This document shows positions 24,388-33,808 of a stretch of DNA of 35,043 nucleotides, in pieces; the stretch's first letter is position 1; every line of letters begins with the position of its first letter. A program made the position numbers and the translations under genes. Source of the stretch: Halochromatium roseum (GTDB taxonomy: Bacteria; Pseudomonadota; Gammaproteobacteria; Chromatiales; Chromatiaceae). The stretch is taken from positions 1 through 35,043 of the forward strand of contig NZ_NHSH01000040.1 in assembly GCF_016653315.1 (NCBI RefSeq), written 5' to 3'. Below the pieces are notes generated by a model. That model had not been told where the DNA came from, did no database searches, and saw only the letters and a program-made list of their open reading frames with translations.

Positions 24388-27300
24388 ATGAAGACACTCT
24401 GTATTACCGGGCCAAACCATCCGAGTCTCGAAGCTCTAGGCGTTCTGTTGCAGGAGGCTGGAATGGCACAGCCGCAACCGAGCACGCGGGCGCAAGTGCC
24501 TGATCTCAAAGCCTGGCATCAGCGAGTTTTAGCAGATCATCCTATTGCAAACGCTGACGAGAGCATTAGCGATCTATATCCTAGTAAGCTCTGGCAGCTT
24601 GTCGCGACCGACCTTCTATTGGCCAACATCGATAGTCCTCTATGGGGTTGGTCGAATGCCGATAGCCTGTGGTTATTGGATTTTTGGCTAGAACTTGAGC
24701 CCGAGTTATACGTCATTCTGACGACTGTCTCGCCCCAGCGTTGGCTCGCAGAAACCTTGGGTGATCCACAGGCACTGCCGCCACAGCAGGCCCTCGCCAA
24801 TTGGCATCGAGTACACCAGCAGATCCTGCGCCAACATCTCCGAAATCCCCGACGCACTGTCCTAGTCGACGCGCAGCAAGTACTGTCAGTGCCGGAAGCT
24901 CTAACCGAATACTGCGAAAAACACTGGGGGCCGGGTCTAGATGCCAGAAATTTGAAGCCCGTAACTGCCGATGCTCCGGATGCTTTGCGTTACTTCTTCG
25001 CCGGCCATTTGTGTGCGCAGTCAGCGGACGTCCTGAGCCTCCAGCGCGAGCTTGAATCGTCCTATAGCCTGCTCGCCGACTCCGAAGCTGATGTCTTATC
25101 TGCTCAAGGACCGGTTGAGGCTCTTCGAGGAAGCGCCTTCTCCGGTGATGCGTTGAGCGCAGCTTTGGTTGCATTAAATACACAGCAAGTTGAGGGCAAA
25201 AATTTAGCCAAAGAGAATGAGAAACTGCAAAAAGACTTGCTGCAGAGTCAACAAGCGCTAGATACTTTGCAATCCCAGTTCACGCAGGCTAGCAAAGAGA
25301 AATCAGACCTGCTGGAGCAACTCGCAGCTATGCGCGAAGCGAACCAAGCTGAGGTTAAAAAACTCCTTAGTGGGCACGAACAACAAGCGAAAAAGATTAA
25401 CGAGGTTAGCAGTCAGCTGATCTCAATGAAAAGAGAAATTGCGCAACGTGATGCGCAGCTGAAAGAAGCTGAAGATAAGTCTGCAGAAATGGCTCAGTTG
25501 AAGCCTCAGCTTATTGAAGCTAGGGAAGAAAATGAACTGCTGCTGCAGCAATTGCATCAGGTGCAGGAAGAACTCGAAGCTCACTTCTTAAAAAATCGCG
25601 ATCTTGAGCAGGAGCGTACAAAGCTCAGTCAAGAACGGAGCCAGCTTGCTAATCAGGTCAAAGAGCGTGAGGCTCAGGCGGCAAAATTAAAAGCAGAGCG
25701 CGATCGGAACGCAGCAGGGTTGAAAGAGAGTTTGGCAAAGATTGCTCAGCTTGAAAACTTGCGGCCACAATTGGAGCAGGTGCAGAAGAAACTCGAACAG
25801 GCCTTTCTTAAGGGGCAAGAAAGCGAAGCAAAGCTGCTTCAGGCGAGCAAGACGCTCGCGGAACGTGATCAGCAACTCAAAGATGCTGAAACTAAAGAGA
25901 CTGAGCTGAATGCACTAAAGCCACAGCTTATTGATGTTCAGGAAGAGAACGAACTCTTGCTACAGCAATTGCATCAGGTGCAAGAAGAACTCGAAAGCAT
26001 TTTCTTGAAAAGTCGCGATCATGAGCAACAGAGTGCAACGCTGAGCCAGGCACAGGCCCAACTCGCCGAGCAGGTCAAGCAGCGTGAAAGCCAAGTGACA
26101 AAGCTGAGCCAGGAACGGGACCAACTTGCTAAGCAGGTCAAGGAACGGGATGAGCAGTTAAAATCTCAACAAAAAAAGATTTCTGCGCTTGAGCCTTTAA
26201 GTTTGAGGCTACAATCGGCGCAGGACGAAAATAAGTTACTCTTCGACCATCTCCACGAAGTCCAGCAAAAACTCGAACAACAACTTGAGTCGTCGCAACT
26301 TGTCAATAAACGCTGGGAACAGCTAATCCTGTCACAGCCTGATGTTTTTCTTGCCTCTGAACTGACAGTAGAAGCCAAACCCCTCAGCTTCGCGCAGCAG
26401 GCAATCCACTGGAGCTTTTCTAAAGTCACTACTGCGAACCGTGACATTGATCAGCTTCGAGTCGCTAGTTTCTTTAACAATGAAGGGCCGGGGCTCGCTA
26501 TCCTGCGTGACCCAGAGACTTCGCCCTTGCTAAACTGGCCAAAATTGGCCGAAGAAGCTGCATATTGTATTATTATATCGCCGGATCACTCACTTAATAG
26601 TGAGGAATCGGAAGCGACTTTGCTTGACCTTTCTACCTCGGATTGGTTGATGCTGAAAGGAGTGTTGAGAGCAATGCTGGCCAAACGCCCCGTCGCCATG
26701 CGGTCTCTTGACGCTCAACCCGAACTTGTTGATCGCTTGGAGTCTGATCTTGTCGCTCTTGCCCGGACGCTTGAGGAACAGCCGTCGGTACTGCGCTTCG
26801 ACTGTGTAGAACTGGTAAGCGATTATGTCGAGCGAGAATACGAGCATCTGTGGCTACGTTTGGATAACCTCTCATTTGCCGAGCGGCAGTGGCCGAGCTT
26901 TGAGTTTAGATTTGCCTGTGCGGGCGATCTCGCCCATCAATTTGGCGTGCACCCTCGGCTTGAGTTTCCCGCCGAGACCGGGCAGGCGCCGTTTGAAAAA
27001 TGGTTTGTGGAAAGCCAAAACAGGTTTGGTGACAAGCTAGAATTGCGCTACGGCCCACCCGATAAGATGGACATCGGTATCTGGCGCAAGCTTTCGCCGG
27101 CGGATCAGGAGTTCATAAGCTCACTTATTGGCTTGCTGCCACGCCTGCTGACTGCGATTGAAAGCAGTAACAGAACCAGTGCACGCCCGCTGGATGAATG
27201 GATTGAACTCGCAAGACAGGTCAATAAGACCCATGCCCATCTCCTTGGCTCGAGGCCTGCGCGTCAGACTCGTCTCCAGGCTAGCGATCAGCGACCAGAA

Positions 27301-27402
27301 AGCGGTTTTCTACCATCATTTAAAGCACAGCAGGAATCATCGGCCAACGAGCCCACAGGCATATCGATAAGCGATTGGTCTTCGACTGTTGGTGCTATTT
27401 GA
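24388..27402 (+). CDS. Large coiled-coil protein with N-terminal sulfotransferase-like domain
   Basis: This gene encodes a 1004-residue protein. The N-terminal 210 residues ('KTLCITGPNHPSLEALG', 'WLLDFWLELEPELYVILTTVSP', 'WHRVHQQILRQHL', 'RTVLVDAQQVL') resemble a degenerate sulfotransferase-like or P-loop fold with no clear phosphate-binding loop. Residues of about 265-650 are a long coiled coil with the motif 'ENELLLQQLHQVQEELE' twice, offset by 139 residues, and a third diverged copy ('ENKLLFDHLHEVQQKLE'). Residues 670-1004 form a separate domain ending in a polar tail; I do not recognise it. No signal peptide or membrane segment is seen. Within a glycan cluster it might act as a scaffold or length ruler for the large transferases around it; that is inference. 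No good ribosome site precedes ATG 24388. Confidence 0.78.
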   Translation: MKTLCITGPNHPSLEALGVLLQEAGMAQPQPSTRAQVPDLKAWHQRVLADHPIANADESISDLYPSKLWQLVATDLLLANIDSPLWGWSNADSLWLLDFWLELEPELYVILTTVSPQRWLAETLGDPQALPPQQALANWHRVHQQILRQHLRNPRRTVLVDAQQVLSVPEALTEYCEKHWGPGLDARNLKPVTADAPDALRYFFAGHLCAQSADVLSLQRELESSYSLLADSEADVLSAQGPVEALRGSAFSGDALSAALVALNTQQVEGKNLAKENEKLQKDLLQSQQALDTLQSQFTQASKEKSDLLEQLAAMREANQAEVKKLLSGHEQQAKKINEVSSQLISMKREIAQRDAQLKEAEDKSAEMAQLKPQLIEAREENELLLQQLHQVQEELEAHFLKNRDLEQERTKLSQERSQLANQVKEREAQAAKLKAERDRNAAGLKESLAKIAQLENLRPQLEQVQKKLEQAFLKGQESEAKLLQASKTLAERDQQLKDAETKETELNALKPQLIDVQEENELLLQQLHQVQEELESIFLKSRDHEQQSATLSQAQAQLAEQVKQRESQVTKLSQERDQLAKQVKERDEQLKSQQKKISALEPLSLRLQSAQDENKLLFDHLHEVQQKLEQQLESSQLVNKRWEQLILSQPDVFLASELTVEAKPLSFAQQAIHWSFSKVTTANRDIDQLRVASFFNNEGPGLAILRDPETSPLLNWPKLAEEAAYCIIISPDHSLNSEESEATLLDLSTSDWLMLKGVLRAMLAKRPVAMRSLDAQPELVDRLESDLVALARTLEEQPSVLRFDCVELVSDYVEREYEHLWLRLDNLSFAERQWPSFEFRFACAGDLAHQFGVHPRLEFPAETGQAPFEKWFVESQNRFGDKLELRYGPPDKMDIGIWRKLSPADQEFISSLIGLLPRLLTAIESSNRTSARPLDEWIELARQVNKTHAHLLGSRPARQTRLQASDQRPESGFLPSFKAQQESSANEPTGISISDWSSTVGAI
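25489..26040 (+). repeat. Internal duplication in coiled-coil gene (unit about 417 bp)
   Basis: The segment beginning near 25510 recurs near 25927 with a 417-base offset: both encode 'LKPQLI', then 'ENELLLQQLHQVQEELE' and a diverged Phe-Leu-Lys stretch. For example attgcatcag starts at 25551 and again at 25968. The 139-residue offset is not a whole number of seven-residue heptads. Confidence 0.8.
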
Positions 27403-27440
27403 TTTCCCGCTCGTGCTAATTCGTTACGGCCGACTCTAGG

Positions 27441-30400
27441 ATGGTCAGTCATCGGCCAGCGCCTGCTGATTGGAGTATCGTTGACTCCGAATGGTACTTG
27501 TCCCAGTACCCAGATGTTGCCGAGGCGGGGATCGATCCCCTAGTGCATTATCTGCACTATGGGCGGCACGAGGGTCGGCAACCGCGGCACAATCCCGCGG
27601 TTGTTCTTGAGCACTGGCTTTGGCGTGGACTGGCGCCGGTGATGGCGCCTCGTCTTTGGCGTCTGGTTTTAGCCCGTGATCAAATGCCGTTTGTGCGTCA
27701 CCATGCCGCTTGGGCACTTGCACGCTGGTATGCACTAGAAGGCAATTGGGAAACCGTACGCACCTTGTTGCTGGAGCATGGTGGTATTGAAGTGGCGGTG
27801 CCAGGCCTACACGGCCCACTGTTGCTCGCCATCGATGCCGCATGCCGGACAGACAGCTGTGCTCAGGCCGGCCCATTGCTCGAACGACTGCAGGCTATGG
27901 CGAGCCAACACCCTGATCGCTATTTGGCACAGGCTAACTTGGCTGGTGCAATATCCCGCACCCTGCCAGACGCAGAGCAACGAGTACTGAAGAGCTTTAA
28001 TGAACTCTGGTCGGGGGCGGGTCTATGTTCAATTCGCAAGCGCGAGGCATACGCCCCGCTCACCCTAGACAACCTCGCCGCGTCGCTCAAATCGCCAGAT
28101 CAAACACCGCTCTCTGGCGGACTCCAGCAACGGCAGTCGGCCGAGGAGTTGAACTCGAACGTCTGGCCAGACTCACCACAGACTGCGCACGATCTTCAGC
28201 CACTCGTCTCGGTTATCGTCCCGGCCTTCAACGCCGAGGAGACCGTTGCGACCACATTGCGCTCGTTGTTCGAGCAATCTTGGCGAGCGCTTGAGATCAT
28301 CATCGTCGATGATGCCAGCACTGATGCTACGGCGCAGGTTCTGCTGGCCGTCTGTGAGTGCGCACCCGCGCACCAAGTGATTCGGGTGTTGCGTCATGCG
28401 AACAATCGCGGCGCATATGCTGCGCGCAATACGGGACTCGAGTATGCCGGAGGGTCGCTGATCACGACCCAAGACGCTGATGATTGGGCGCATCCGCAGC
28501 GCATCGAGCAGCAAGTCCGTAGCTTGCTTGCGCAGCCAGCAGTGGTGGCAAGTGTCTGCTATGGCGTGCGTCTCACCTCAGAACTGCATGTTAGCAACTG
28601 GTCGGTGACAGAGCATTGGACGGAAGTCAACCTCTCCTCGCTGATGGTTCGTCGATCTGCCTTGTCCGCTCTTGGGTATTGGGATGAGGTCAGAGTCGGT
28701 GCTGACTCTGAACTCTACGAGCGCCTTCGCGTCCGGTTTGGTCCCCGGGCCCTCATCGAGACTCAGGTCCAGATCCCGCTTGGGTTTTCTCGCCTCAGCA
28801 AAGACTCGCTGACGCAAGGCCGGGGTGAGACGCATCTTTGCTCCCATTTCGTTGGTGCGCGCAAAGACTATCAAGACCTCTTTAGACGCTGGCATCAACG
28901 TCAGAAAACGCACGCCAACCTTCACCTCATGCGGCCACCAGCTCGCCGTGCATTCCCCATTCCCAACGCGCTGCGCACTGGTCAGCAGCAGGCGCAGATC
29001 GTCGATCCGCTCGATGCTATCCAGGTCTCGGGCTGGTTTGATCCTATCTGGTACCCGCAGAACCATCTCGACCTCCAGGGGCGGACTCTTGATCCCTTGG
29101 AACACTTCTGGGAGCAGGGGCTCGCTGAAGGCCGAGATCCTAGTCCGCACTTCAGCACTAGCGGCTATCTGACCGCCTACCCGGCGGTACGGAAATCAGG
29201 ACAGCATCCCCTTCTGCACTATCTAAGGCTCGGTCGCCACAAGGGTTATCAGCGCTGGCCGGTCTTTCCTGGCGAACGCCGAAAAAACTCAGATTGGCCA
29301 ACGCTGTTGTTTTGTGGCCACCAGGCCAACAGGCGCGTATTCGGCGCTGAGCGCGCTTTGGCCGACCTTCTGGCAAGTCTCGTTGATTGCCCGGTCAACC
29401 TCGTCGTCGTCCTGCCACGTACGCTCAATCAGTCCTACCTCGAGACGTTGCGCAGATACGCAATCGCAGTTGCGGTATTCCCATATGGTTGGTGGCAGCA
29501 AGGGCGGCCGCTGTGCAGCCCGACTCTGCGCAACTTTCGAGCGCTCATCGATTACTTTCAGGTTGATCGTGTGCACGTGAACACCGTCGTACTCGCTGAA
29601 CCCCTGCAAGCGGCTCGCGATGCTGGCATTCCGGTCTGGCTGCATCTGCACGAACTACCGACGCATGATACCGAACTCTGCGACACGCTTGGCGCCACAC
29701 CGGTCCAGTTGGGCAATCGAGTGCTGGATATGGTCGATCGGGTTCTCGCCAATTCTCGGGCGACTGCGACATGGCTTTGCGAACTGCGTGATGCCCAAAT
29801 GCCGCCAGAATTAGCGCATAGCCCACCAATTGAGGTCTTCCGGAACCCCATTGATCTCGCGCCGTTTCTCGCCTTACCGCTGCCACCACTCGAAACCGAC
29901 ATCTGTCGAATTGGCATGATTAGCAGCAATCAGCCAAAAAAAGGGTTGGCTGATTTCGAACGCTTGGCTGAGCGTCTCGGTGATTTTGATCCGAGCTTGC
30001 AATGCATTCTCATCGGTCCGCCGACTGACGCCTTAAGCCGGGTACTACAGCGGCAATCGTTGCAACCGAATGGGGGAAACATTCACAGCATCGGCTACGT
30101 AGATGATCTTGCCAATGCCTTGCGTTCGCTGGATATCCTCGTCAACCTATCTCAGGTGCAGGAGTCCTTTGGTCGCACACTTATCGAGGCTATGGCCGCG
30201 GCGAGGCCAGTCGTTGTTTACGACTGGGGTGCCTTAAGTGAACATGTAGATCATGGCATCAACGGCTATCTTGCGCCCTATCGTGACGTTGATGCCGTTG
30301 CGCACTGTATCATGAAGCTAGCCGATGACCGTGCTCAGCTTATTGCAATGGGGATGCGAGGACGTGCGCAGGTTGAATTAAGTTATGGTCGGGCAGCTCA

Positions 30401-30488
30401 GCAACGCGCACTGCGGTGCTTGCTGAGCCCGGACAATCAACATCAGATTAGCGCATCCGCTAATCGATATCTGCGTGGATTTATATGA
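27441..30488 (+). CDS. GT2-GT4 glycosyltransferase fusion with 'DPLxHY' motifs
   Basis: This is a 1015-residue protein with two catalytic domains. Residues 18-50 hold a motif 'WYLSQYPDVAEAGIDPLVHY' ending in Gly-Arg-x-Glu-Gly-Arg. A GT2 domain follows at about 254-480 ('LVSVIVPAFNAEETV', 'VDDAST' at 289-294, 'TQDADDW' near 343). Two further copies of the first motif occur at about 533-567 ('LDPLEHFWEQGLAEGRDP') and 575-600 ('HPLLHYLRLGRHKGYQ'). Residues 621-1000 are a GT4 domain ('FGAERALADLL', 'VFRNPIDLAPF', 'VQESFGRTLIEAMAAARP' near 906-923). It would carry out two sugar transfers. The motif repeats are common in large bacterial glycan-cluster proteins and may bind carbohydrate or partners. 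The stop overlaps the next start (ATGA). Confidence 0.88.
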   Translation: MVSHRPAPADWSIVDSEWYLSQYPDVAEAGIDPLVHYLHYGRHEGRQPRHNPAVVLEHWLWRGLAPVMAPRLWRLVLARDQMPFVRHHAAWALARWYALEGNWETVRTLLLEHGGIEVAVPGLHGPLLLAIDAACRTDSCAQAGPLLERLQAMASQHPDRYLAQANLAGAISRTLPDAEQRVLKSFNELWSGAGLCSIRKREAYAPLTLDNLAASLKSPDQTPLSGGLQQRQSAEELNSNVWPDSPQTAHDLQPLVSVIVPAFNAEETVATTLRSLFEQSWRALEIIIVDDASTDATAQVLLAVCECAPAHQVIRVLRHANNRGAYAARNTGLEYAGGSLITTQDADDWAHPQRIEQQVRSLLAQPAVVASVCYGVRLTSELHVSNWSVTEHWTEVNLSSLMVRRSALSALGYWDEVRVGADSELYERLRVRFGPRALIETQVQIPLGFSRLSKDSLTQGRGETHLCSHFVGARKDYQDLFRRWHQRQKTHANLHLMRPPARRAFPIPNALRTGQQQAQIVDPLDAIQVSGWFDPIWYPQNHLDLQGRTLDPLEHFWEQGLAEGRDPSPHFSTSGYLTAYPAVRKSGQHPLLHYLRLGRHKGYQRWPVFPGERRKNSDWPTLLFCGHQANRRVFGAERALADLLASLVDCPVNLVVVLPRTLNQSYLETLRRYAIAVAVFPYGWWQQGRPLCSPTLRNFRALIDYFQVDRVHVNTVVLAEPLQAARDAGIPVWLHLHELPTHDTELCDTLGATPVQLGNRVLDMVDRVLANSRATATWLCELRDAQMPPELAHSPPIEVFRNPIDLAPFLALPLPPLETDICRIGMISSNQPKKGLADFERLAERLGDFDPSLQCILIGPPTDALSRVLQRQSLQPNGGNIHSIGYVDDLANALRSLDILVNLSQVQESFGRTLIEAMAAARPVVVYDWGALSEHVDHGINGYLAPYRDVDAVAHCIMKLADDRAQLIAMGMRGRAQVELSYGRAAQQRALRCLLSPDNQHQISASANRYLRGFI

Positions 30489-32368
30489 CTATTAATTCGC
30501 AACTTGAGGCGGCTCGTGCGGCTTTCGATGCAGGTAATTACTCGGATGCTGTTTATCGATATGAGAAAATCATCGCTGAACGGCCTGATTTGGCAGATAT
30601 TTATCAATTTAATCTGCGGTGTGCAAGAGCACGATCAGCTATAGCCAACGCTGAAGCAACGAGTCAGCATGAGGAGCCACATCGGTCTCATGCATCATCC
30701 GTAACTCTTAAGGATCTTTACCATCAAGTAGATATCGCAGCATATTCGCTACCCCGAGTTGAAGCCGCCAGTGTTCCGCTTGTCTCAGTGCTAATGACCG
30801 CTCACAATGTGGCGCCATATATTGAAGATGCGGTCATCTCAGTATTGCGCCAAAGCTGGCCGAGCCTAGAAGTGATTGTTGTTGATGATGCTAGTACAGA
30901 CGCAACCTGGCATGTGCTTCAGCGATTGTGCGAACAAGAAATGCGGCTGAAGTGCGTCCGTCTCAACACGAATCTAGGAACCTATTTTGCTAAGAATCTT
31001 GCCCTAAGGGAGTCAAGTGGGAGGTACATTTTTTTTCAGGATGGGGACGATTTGAGCCACCCTGAGCGTATCAGCATGGGAATGTTGCATTTGCTACGTC
31101 CAGGAGTATTTGCAGTGCGGGGGGCTTACTCTCGTGTCTCTTTCCCCACTGAAGAGGTTCTTCCGGTAAATGGATTAATCAGTAAACTCGGTTTAATTAC
31201 TATTGGTGTTCCTCGGAGTGTTTTCGATGATATTGGCTATTTCAACTGTACTATCAAGGCTTCAGATGAAGAGTGGTTTGAGCGACTCAGGTGCGCAGCT
31301 CTAAACAAGGGGCAAATAGTTGCCGAAACCTCAGCGCCCACCTATTACAATACTTTTCGGCCTGGCTCTTTATTTTTTGACATGATCGCGAATGACCCAG
31401 GTGTCGATGGGGTCATTGAGCAGCGCCTATCTCCCGAGCGTTCTGCTTACGCTGCGGCCTTTAAAGCAAAACATCAGGAACTTGGTGTCGAAAAATTTAA
31501 AGACTACTTCCGCTTTCCGGTCCTTCGTGACCTAATTCCAGTCCAATCTGGCATGAGTCGATTGCCAAATCCAAGTTGCCCGGTCGTTGTAAGTGTCTGC
31601 TCGGTGCCAGAACGAGAAAAGCTACTTTATCGGACATTGGAGAGCTTAACGGGCCAGGTTGATGAGATACATGTTTATCTGGATCGTTACCATGAAACGC
31701 CGGATTTCGTTCGTAACTGTCATCACAACGTACATGTTGTGTCTTCTGCTGAGCAGCCTGGACTTCGTGATAACGGTAAGTTTTTGCCTCTGAGTCGTTT
31801 AAGAGAATGCTATTTTTTCACTGTCGATGACGATATCATTTATCCTGCTGATTACATTGCTACTATGATTCAACGGATTGAGTTCTATGGCTGCAAAGCG
31901 GTTCTCGGAGTACATGGTGTTTTGCTTCCTGAGCAGGCTCGATTGTATTATTCAGGGTATAGACGTGTATTCTCATTTAAACGTGCTTTGGAACGTGATG
32001 CCTTGGTCAATAATCTTGGCACGGGTACGGTTGGTTGCCATATTTCCGCATTGATAGGGTTGGGGTTAGAGCATTTTTCTATTCCGGGGATGGCTGATCT
32101 GCATTTGTCGATTTTCTGCAAGCAGCACAGCATTCCAATGATTGCGTTAGCGCGTCATGCTAACTGGCTAATCGAGCAAGAAACGTCAAATATCAGTATA
32201 TACCAAGAATTTTATAAAACTGATCAGGCACAATCCGTATTGGTAGCAGAGCATCGACCATGGGGTTACGCTGCAATCGACCAAGCTGTTCACGCATTAC
32301 AGGCATCCGCTGAGCTTAAAGAGCGGTTCCAATCCTTGATGCCTGTTTTGCAGGCTAGTATGCGTTAA
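30485..32368 (+). CDS. Protein with two GT-A glycosyltransferase domains
   Basis: This gene encodes a 627-residue protein. Residues 1-40 look like one TPR-type helix pair ('LEAARAAFDAGNYSDAVYRYEKII'-like; Ala, Gly, Tyr, Ala pattern). A GT2 domain starts at about residue 98 ('VPLVSVLMTAHNV', 'VDDAST' near 132, 'FQDGDDLSHPERI' near 184, 'KASDEEWFERL'). A second GT-A-like domain begins near 368 ('PVVVSVCSVPERE', 'IHVYLDRY') with 'FFTVDDDIIYPADY' near 445 as an Asp-rich metal motif. Both keep their acidic residues, so two reactions are plausible. Composition becomes AT-rich compared with the preceding gene even though the two overlap by four bases, so this gene may have a different history. Confidence 0.85.
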   Translation: MTINSQLEAARAAFDAGNYSDAVYRYEKIIAERPDLADIYQFNLRCARARSAIANAEATSQHEEPHRSHASSVTLKDLYHQVDIAAYSLPRVEAASVPLVSVLMTAHNVAPYIEDAVISVLRQSWPSLEVIVVDDASTDATWHVLQRLCEQEMRLKCVRLNTNLGTYFAKNLALRESSGRYIFFQDGDDLSHPERISMGMLHLLRPGVFAVRGAYSRVSFPTEEVLPVNGLISKLGLITIGVPRSVFDDIGYFNCTIKASDEEWFERLRCAALNKGQIVAETSAPTYYNTFRPGSLFFDMIANDPGVDGVIEQRLSPERSAYAAAFKAKHQELGVEKFKDYFRFPVLRDLIPVQSGMSRLPNPSCPVVVSVCSVPEREKLLYRTLESLTGQVDEIHVYLDRYHETPDFVRNCHHNVHVVSSAEQPGLRDNGKFLPLSRLRECYFFTVDDDIIYPADYIATMIQRIEFYGCKAVLGVHGVLLPEQARLYYSGYRRVFSFKRALERDALVNNLGTGTVGCHISALIGLGLEHFSIPGMADLHLSIFCKQHSIPMIALARHANWLIEQETSNISIYQEFYKTDQAQSVLVAEHRPWGYAAIDQAVHALQASAELKERFQSLMPVLQASMR

Positions 32369-32406
32369 CATTAAACGTCATGTGTTACTAACTTGAGAGT
32401 ATCTTG

Positions 32407-33273
32407 ATGTGCTTGGCTATCCATCTTCACGCCATTTTTGGCACGAAACGCCTATCGTTAAGCGTACGACTGTCTGTTCTTTCTTGTTTGCTTTTTTGGC
32501 AGTCGTTTGGTGCTGTAGGTTTACCGCTCCCGGATCAAGCACATCAGATACTCAGTTTGAGCTATGAAGATGGCAAAGAAAATCTACCCGGCCTTGGCGT
32601 TATGGCTAAGTCCCCATCGGCTGCTGATGCGATCAGTATCAACTGCGATGATGGTCGAAGAGGGGAATGCTCCTTGATCTCTTTGGTGGCTTCAGGCCAA
32701 GAGTATCGCTCTTTCGGGGCGTCGCGTGCCGAGTCTAATGCTATGGATAATTATCGTGCAAGATATCATCAGGGCGCGAGGTTTTTTTATCGCCTTAGTT
32801 TTAAACTGCCTGATGAATCGCTACTCAGGAAGCAAAATGCTAGCGATTATAAAGCAATAGAAATTATTTGGCAGGCGAAACGTTTCAATGGTCCACCAGA
32901 TATTTTTCTTGGCATCAAAGCGAGCGCGTTAGTTCTTAGAGTTACTGATCGCTTGCAGCGTACACTGATTCCATCTCCTGTGCCTGTCGATCAATGGATT
33001 GATGTTGAGATTGCTGCGGCTTGGTCGACCGGGGAGGACGGTGAATTGTATGCGCAAGCGTCACTTGTGGGTGGTGCTTCTTGGCCCTTGGTTGAAGTTC
33101 ATGGGCCCAACATGCGCGATGCAGAACCACTCTCGGGATATCTGAAATGGGGCTTATATCGTCCAGATGTTAGTGGTGCATTTCCTGCCGGCAGTATTAA
33201 ACACGATCGAATTGAAATCTATCTATTGCCTGAAGGACTCGCTGAAATGGGAAGTGGGAATGCGGAGCGGTAG
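32407..33273 (+). CDS. Exported polysaccharide-lyase-like protein
   Basis: This gene encodes a 288-residue protein with an N-terminal signal sequence: basic 'KRLSLSVR' followed by hydrophobic 'LSVLSCLLFWQSFGAVG', with cleavage likely near residue 37. The mature part is beta-rich and matches what I know of the heparin/alginate lyase-like jelly-roll family (PF14099): 'RFFYRLSFKLPDE', 'IEIIWQAKRFNGPPDIFLGIKA', 'VPVDQWIDVEIAAAWS', and near the end 'GYLKWGLYRPD', which is the family's strand with Lys-x-Gly-x-Tyr-Arg. It probably cleaves or binds the exported glycan in the periplasm; lyases in export clusters often degrade mis-targeted or excess polymer. Start ATG 32407 follows TTG 32404 directly. 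A perfect palindrome begins at the last base of its stop codon. Confidence 0.75.
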   Translation: MCLAIHLHAIFGTKRLSLSVRLSVLSCLLFWQSFGAVGLPLPDQAHQILSLSYEDGKENLPGLGVMAKSPSAADAISINCDDGRRGECSLISLVASGQEYRSFGASRAESNAMDNYRARYHQGARFFYRLSFKLPDESLLRKQNASDYKAIEIIWQAKRFNGPPDIFLGIKASALVLRVTDRLQRTLIPSPVPVDQWIDVEIAAAWSTGEDGELYAQASLVGGASWPLVEVHGPNMRDAEPLSGYLKWGLYRPDVSGAFPAGSIKHDRIEIYLLPEGLAEMGSGNAER

Positions 33274-33288
33274 CCAGGATATCCTGGC
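33273..33288. promoter_or_regulatory. Perfect 16-bp palindrome after the lyase gene
   Basis: GCCAGGATATCCTGGC is fully self-complementary and begins at the last base of the lyase stop codon. With no loop it would be a poor hairpin in RNA, and no T run follows. It could be a protein-binding site or simply chance. Confidence 0.4.
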
Positions 33289-33808
33289 GTGCAACCCCCG
33301 CCGCAGATCACATGGATAATACGACATGTGCCTGCCAATTAAGGAAGCCAGATAGCGCTTATGTGCCGATGACTTGTCTGTGTCAGGCTTCGGTACGACC
33401 TGGAACTTGCCGCTCAGGCGTGGTGGCGGCCTGGTAGAGGTCCAGAGGGTGACGGGCAGTCGTTTCATACTGAATCTGAGACCTACTTCAGGCTCGAGGT
33501 TGTGTGAACAGAGGTCCGCTGGACCCAGATACTGCTTGGGGTCGAGCGCAAATCCAGCTTTGGCGTTTGTTGCTGACCTTGTGCAAAACCTCCTAGGCAG
33601 CTTGATTGCCTCGGTGCAGGGGCGCGCTGCGCTGAGGCGCTGAGATCAGCGCCCCATGCTCATCTGCCGGCATCTGATGATAATGGTAAACTGCCGTCCT
33701 TGCTGACCGATGTTGCGGCGATGCGGTCTGCTATGAGAACTCTAACGAGCCACGACATCAATTCTTCGTCCGTGATGAAGCCCTATTTAGGCGGCTTTGA
33801 TCGCGGTC
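33289..33808. other. Intergenic stretch without a convincing gene
   Basis: About 520 bp separate the palindrome from the next gene. Short open frames exist on both strands (33374-33643 on +, 33223-33468 on -), but none shows a family resemblance, ribosome site or consistent composition. Successive + frames contain protein-like pieces interrupted by stops, such as 'LRYDLELAAQAWWRPG' and, ending at the TAG near 33593, 'AQIQLWRLLLTLCKTS'. That suggests a decayed gene or insertion-sequence tail, but I cannot name it. No terminal inverted repeats were found. Confidence 0.45.

Noticed and set aside
33223-33643. Short open frames on both strands after the lyase gene
   Set aside because: No start signals, no homology I recognise and no consistent codon usage; kept only as a possible decayed region.
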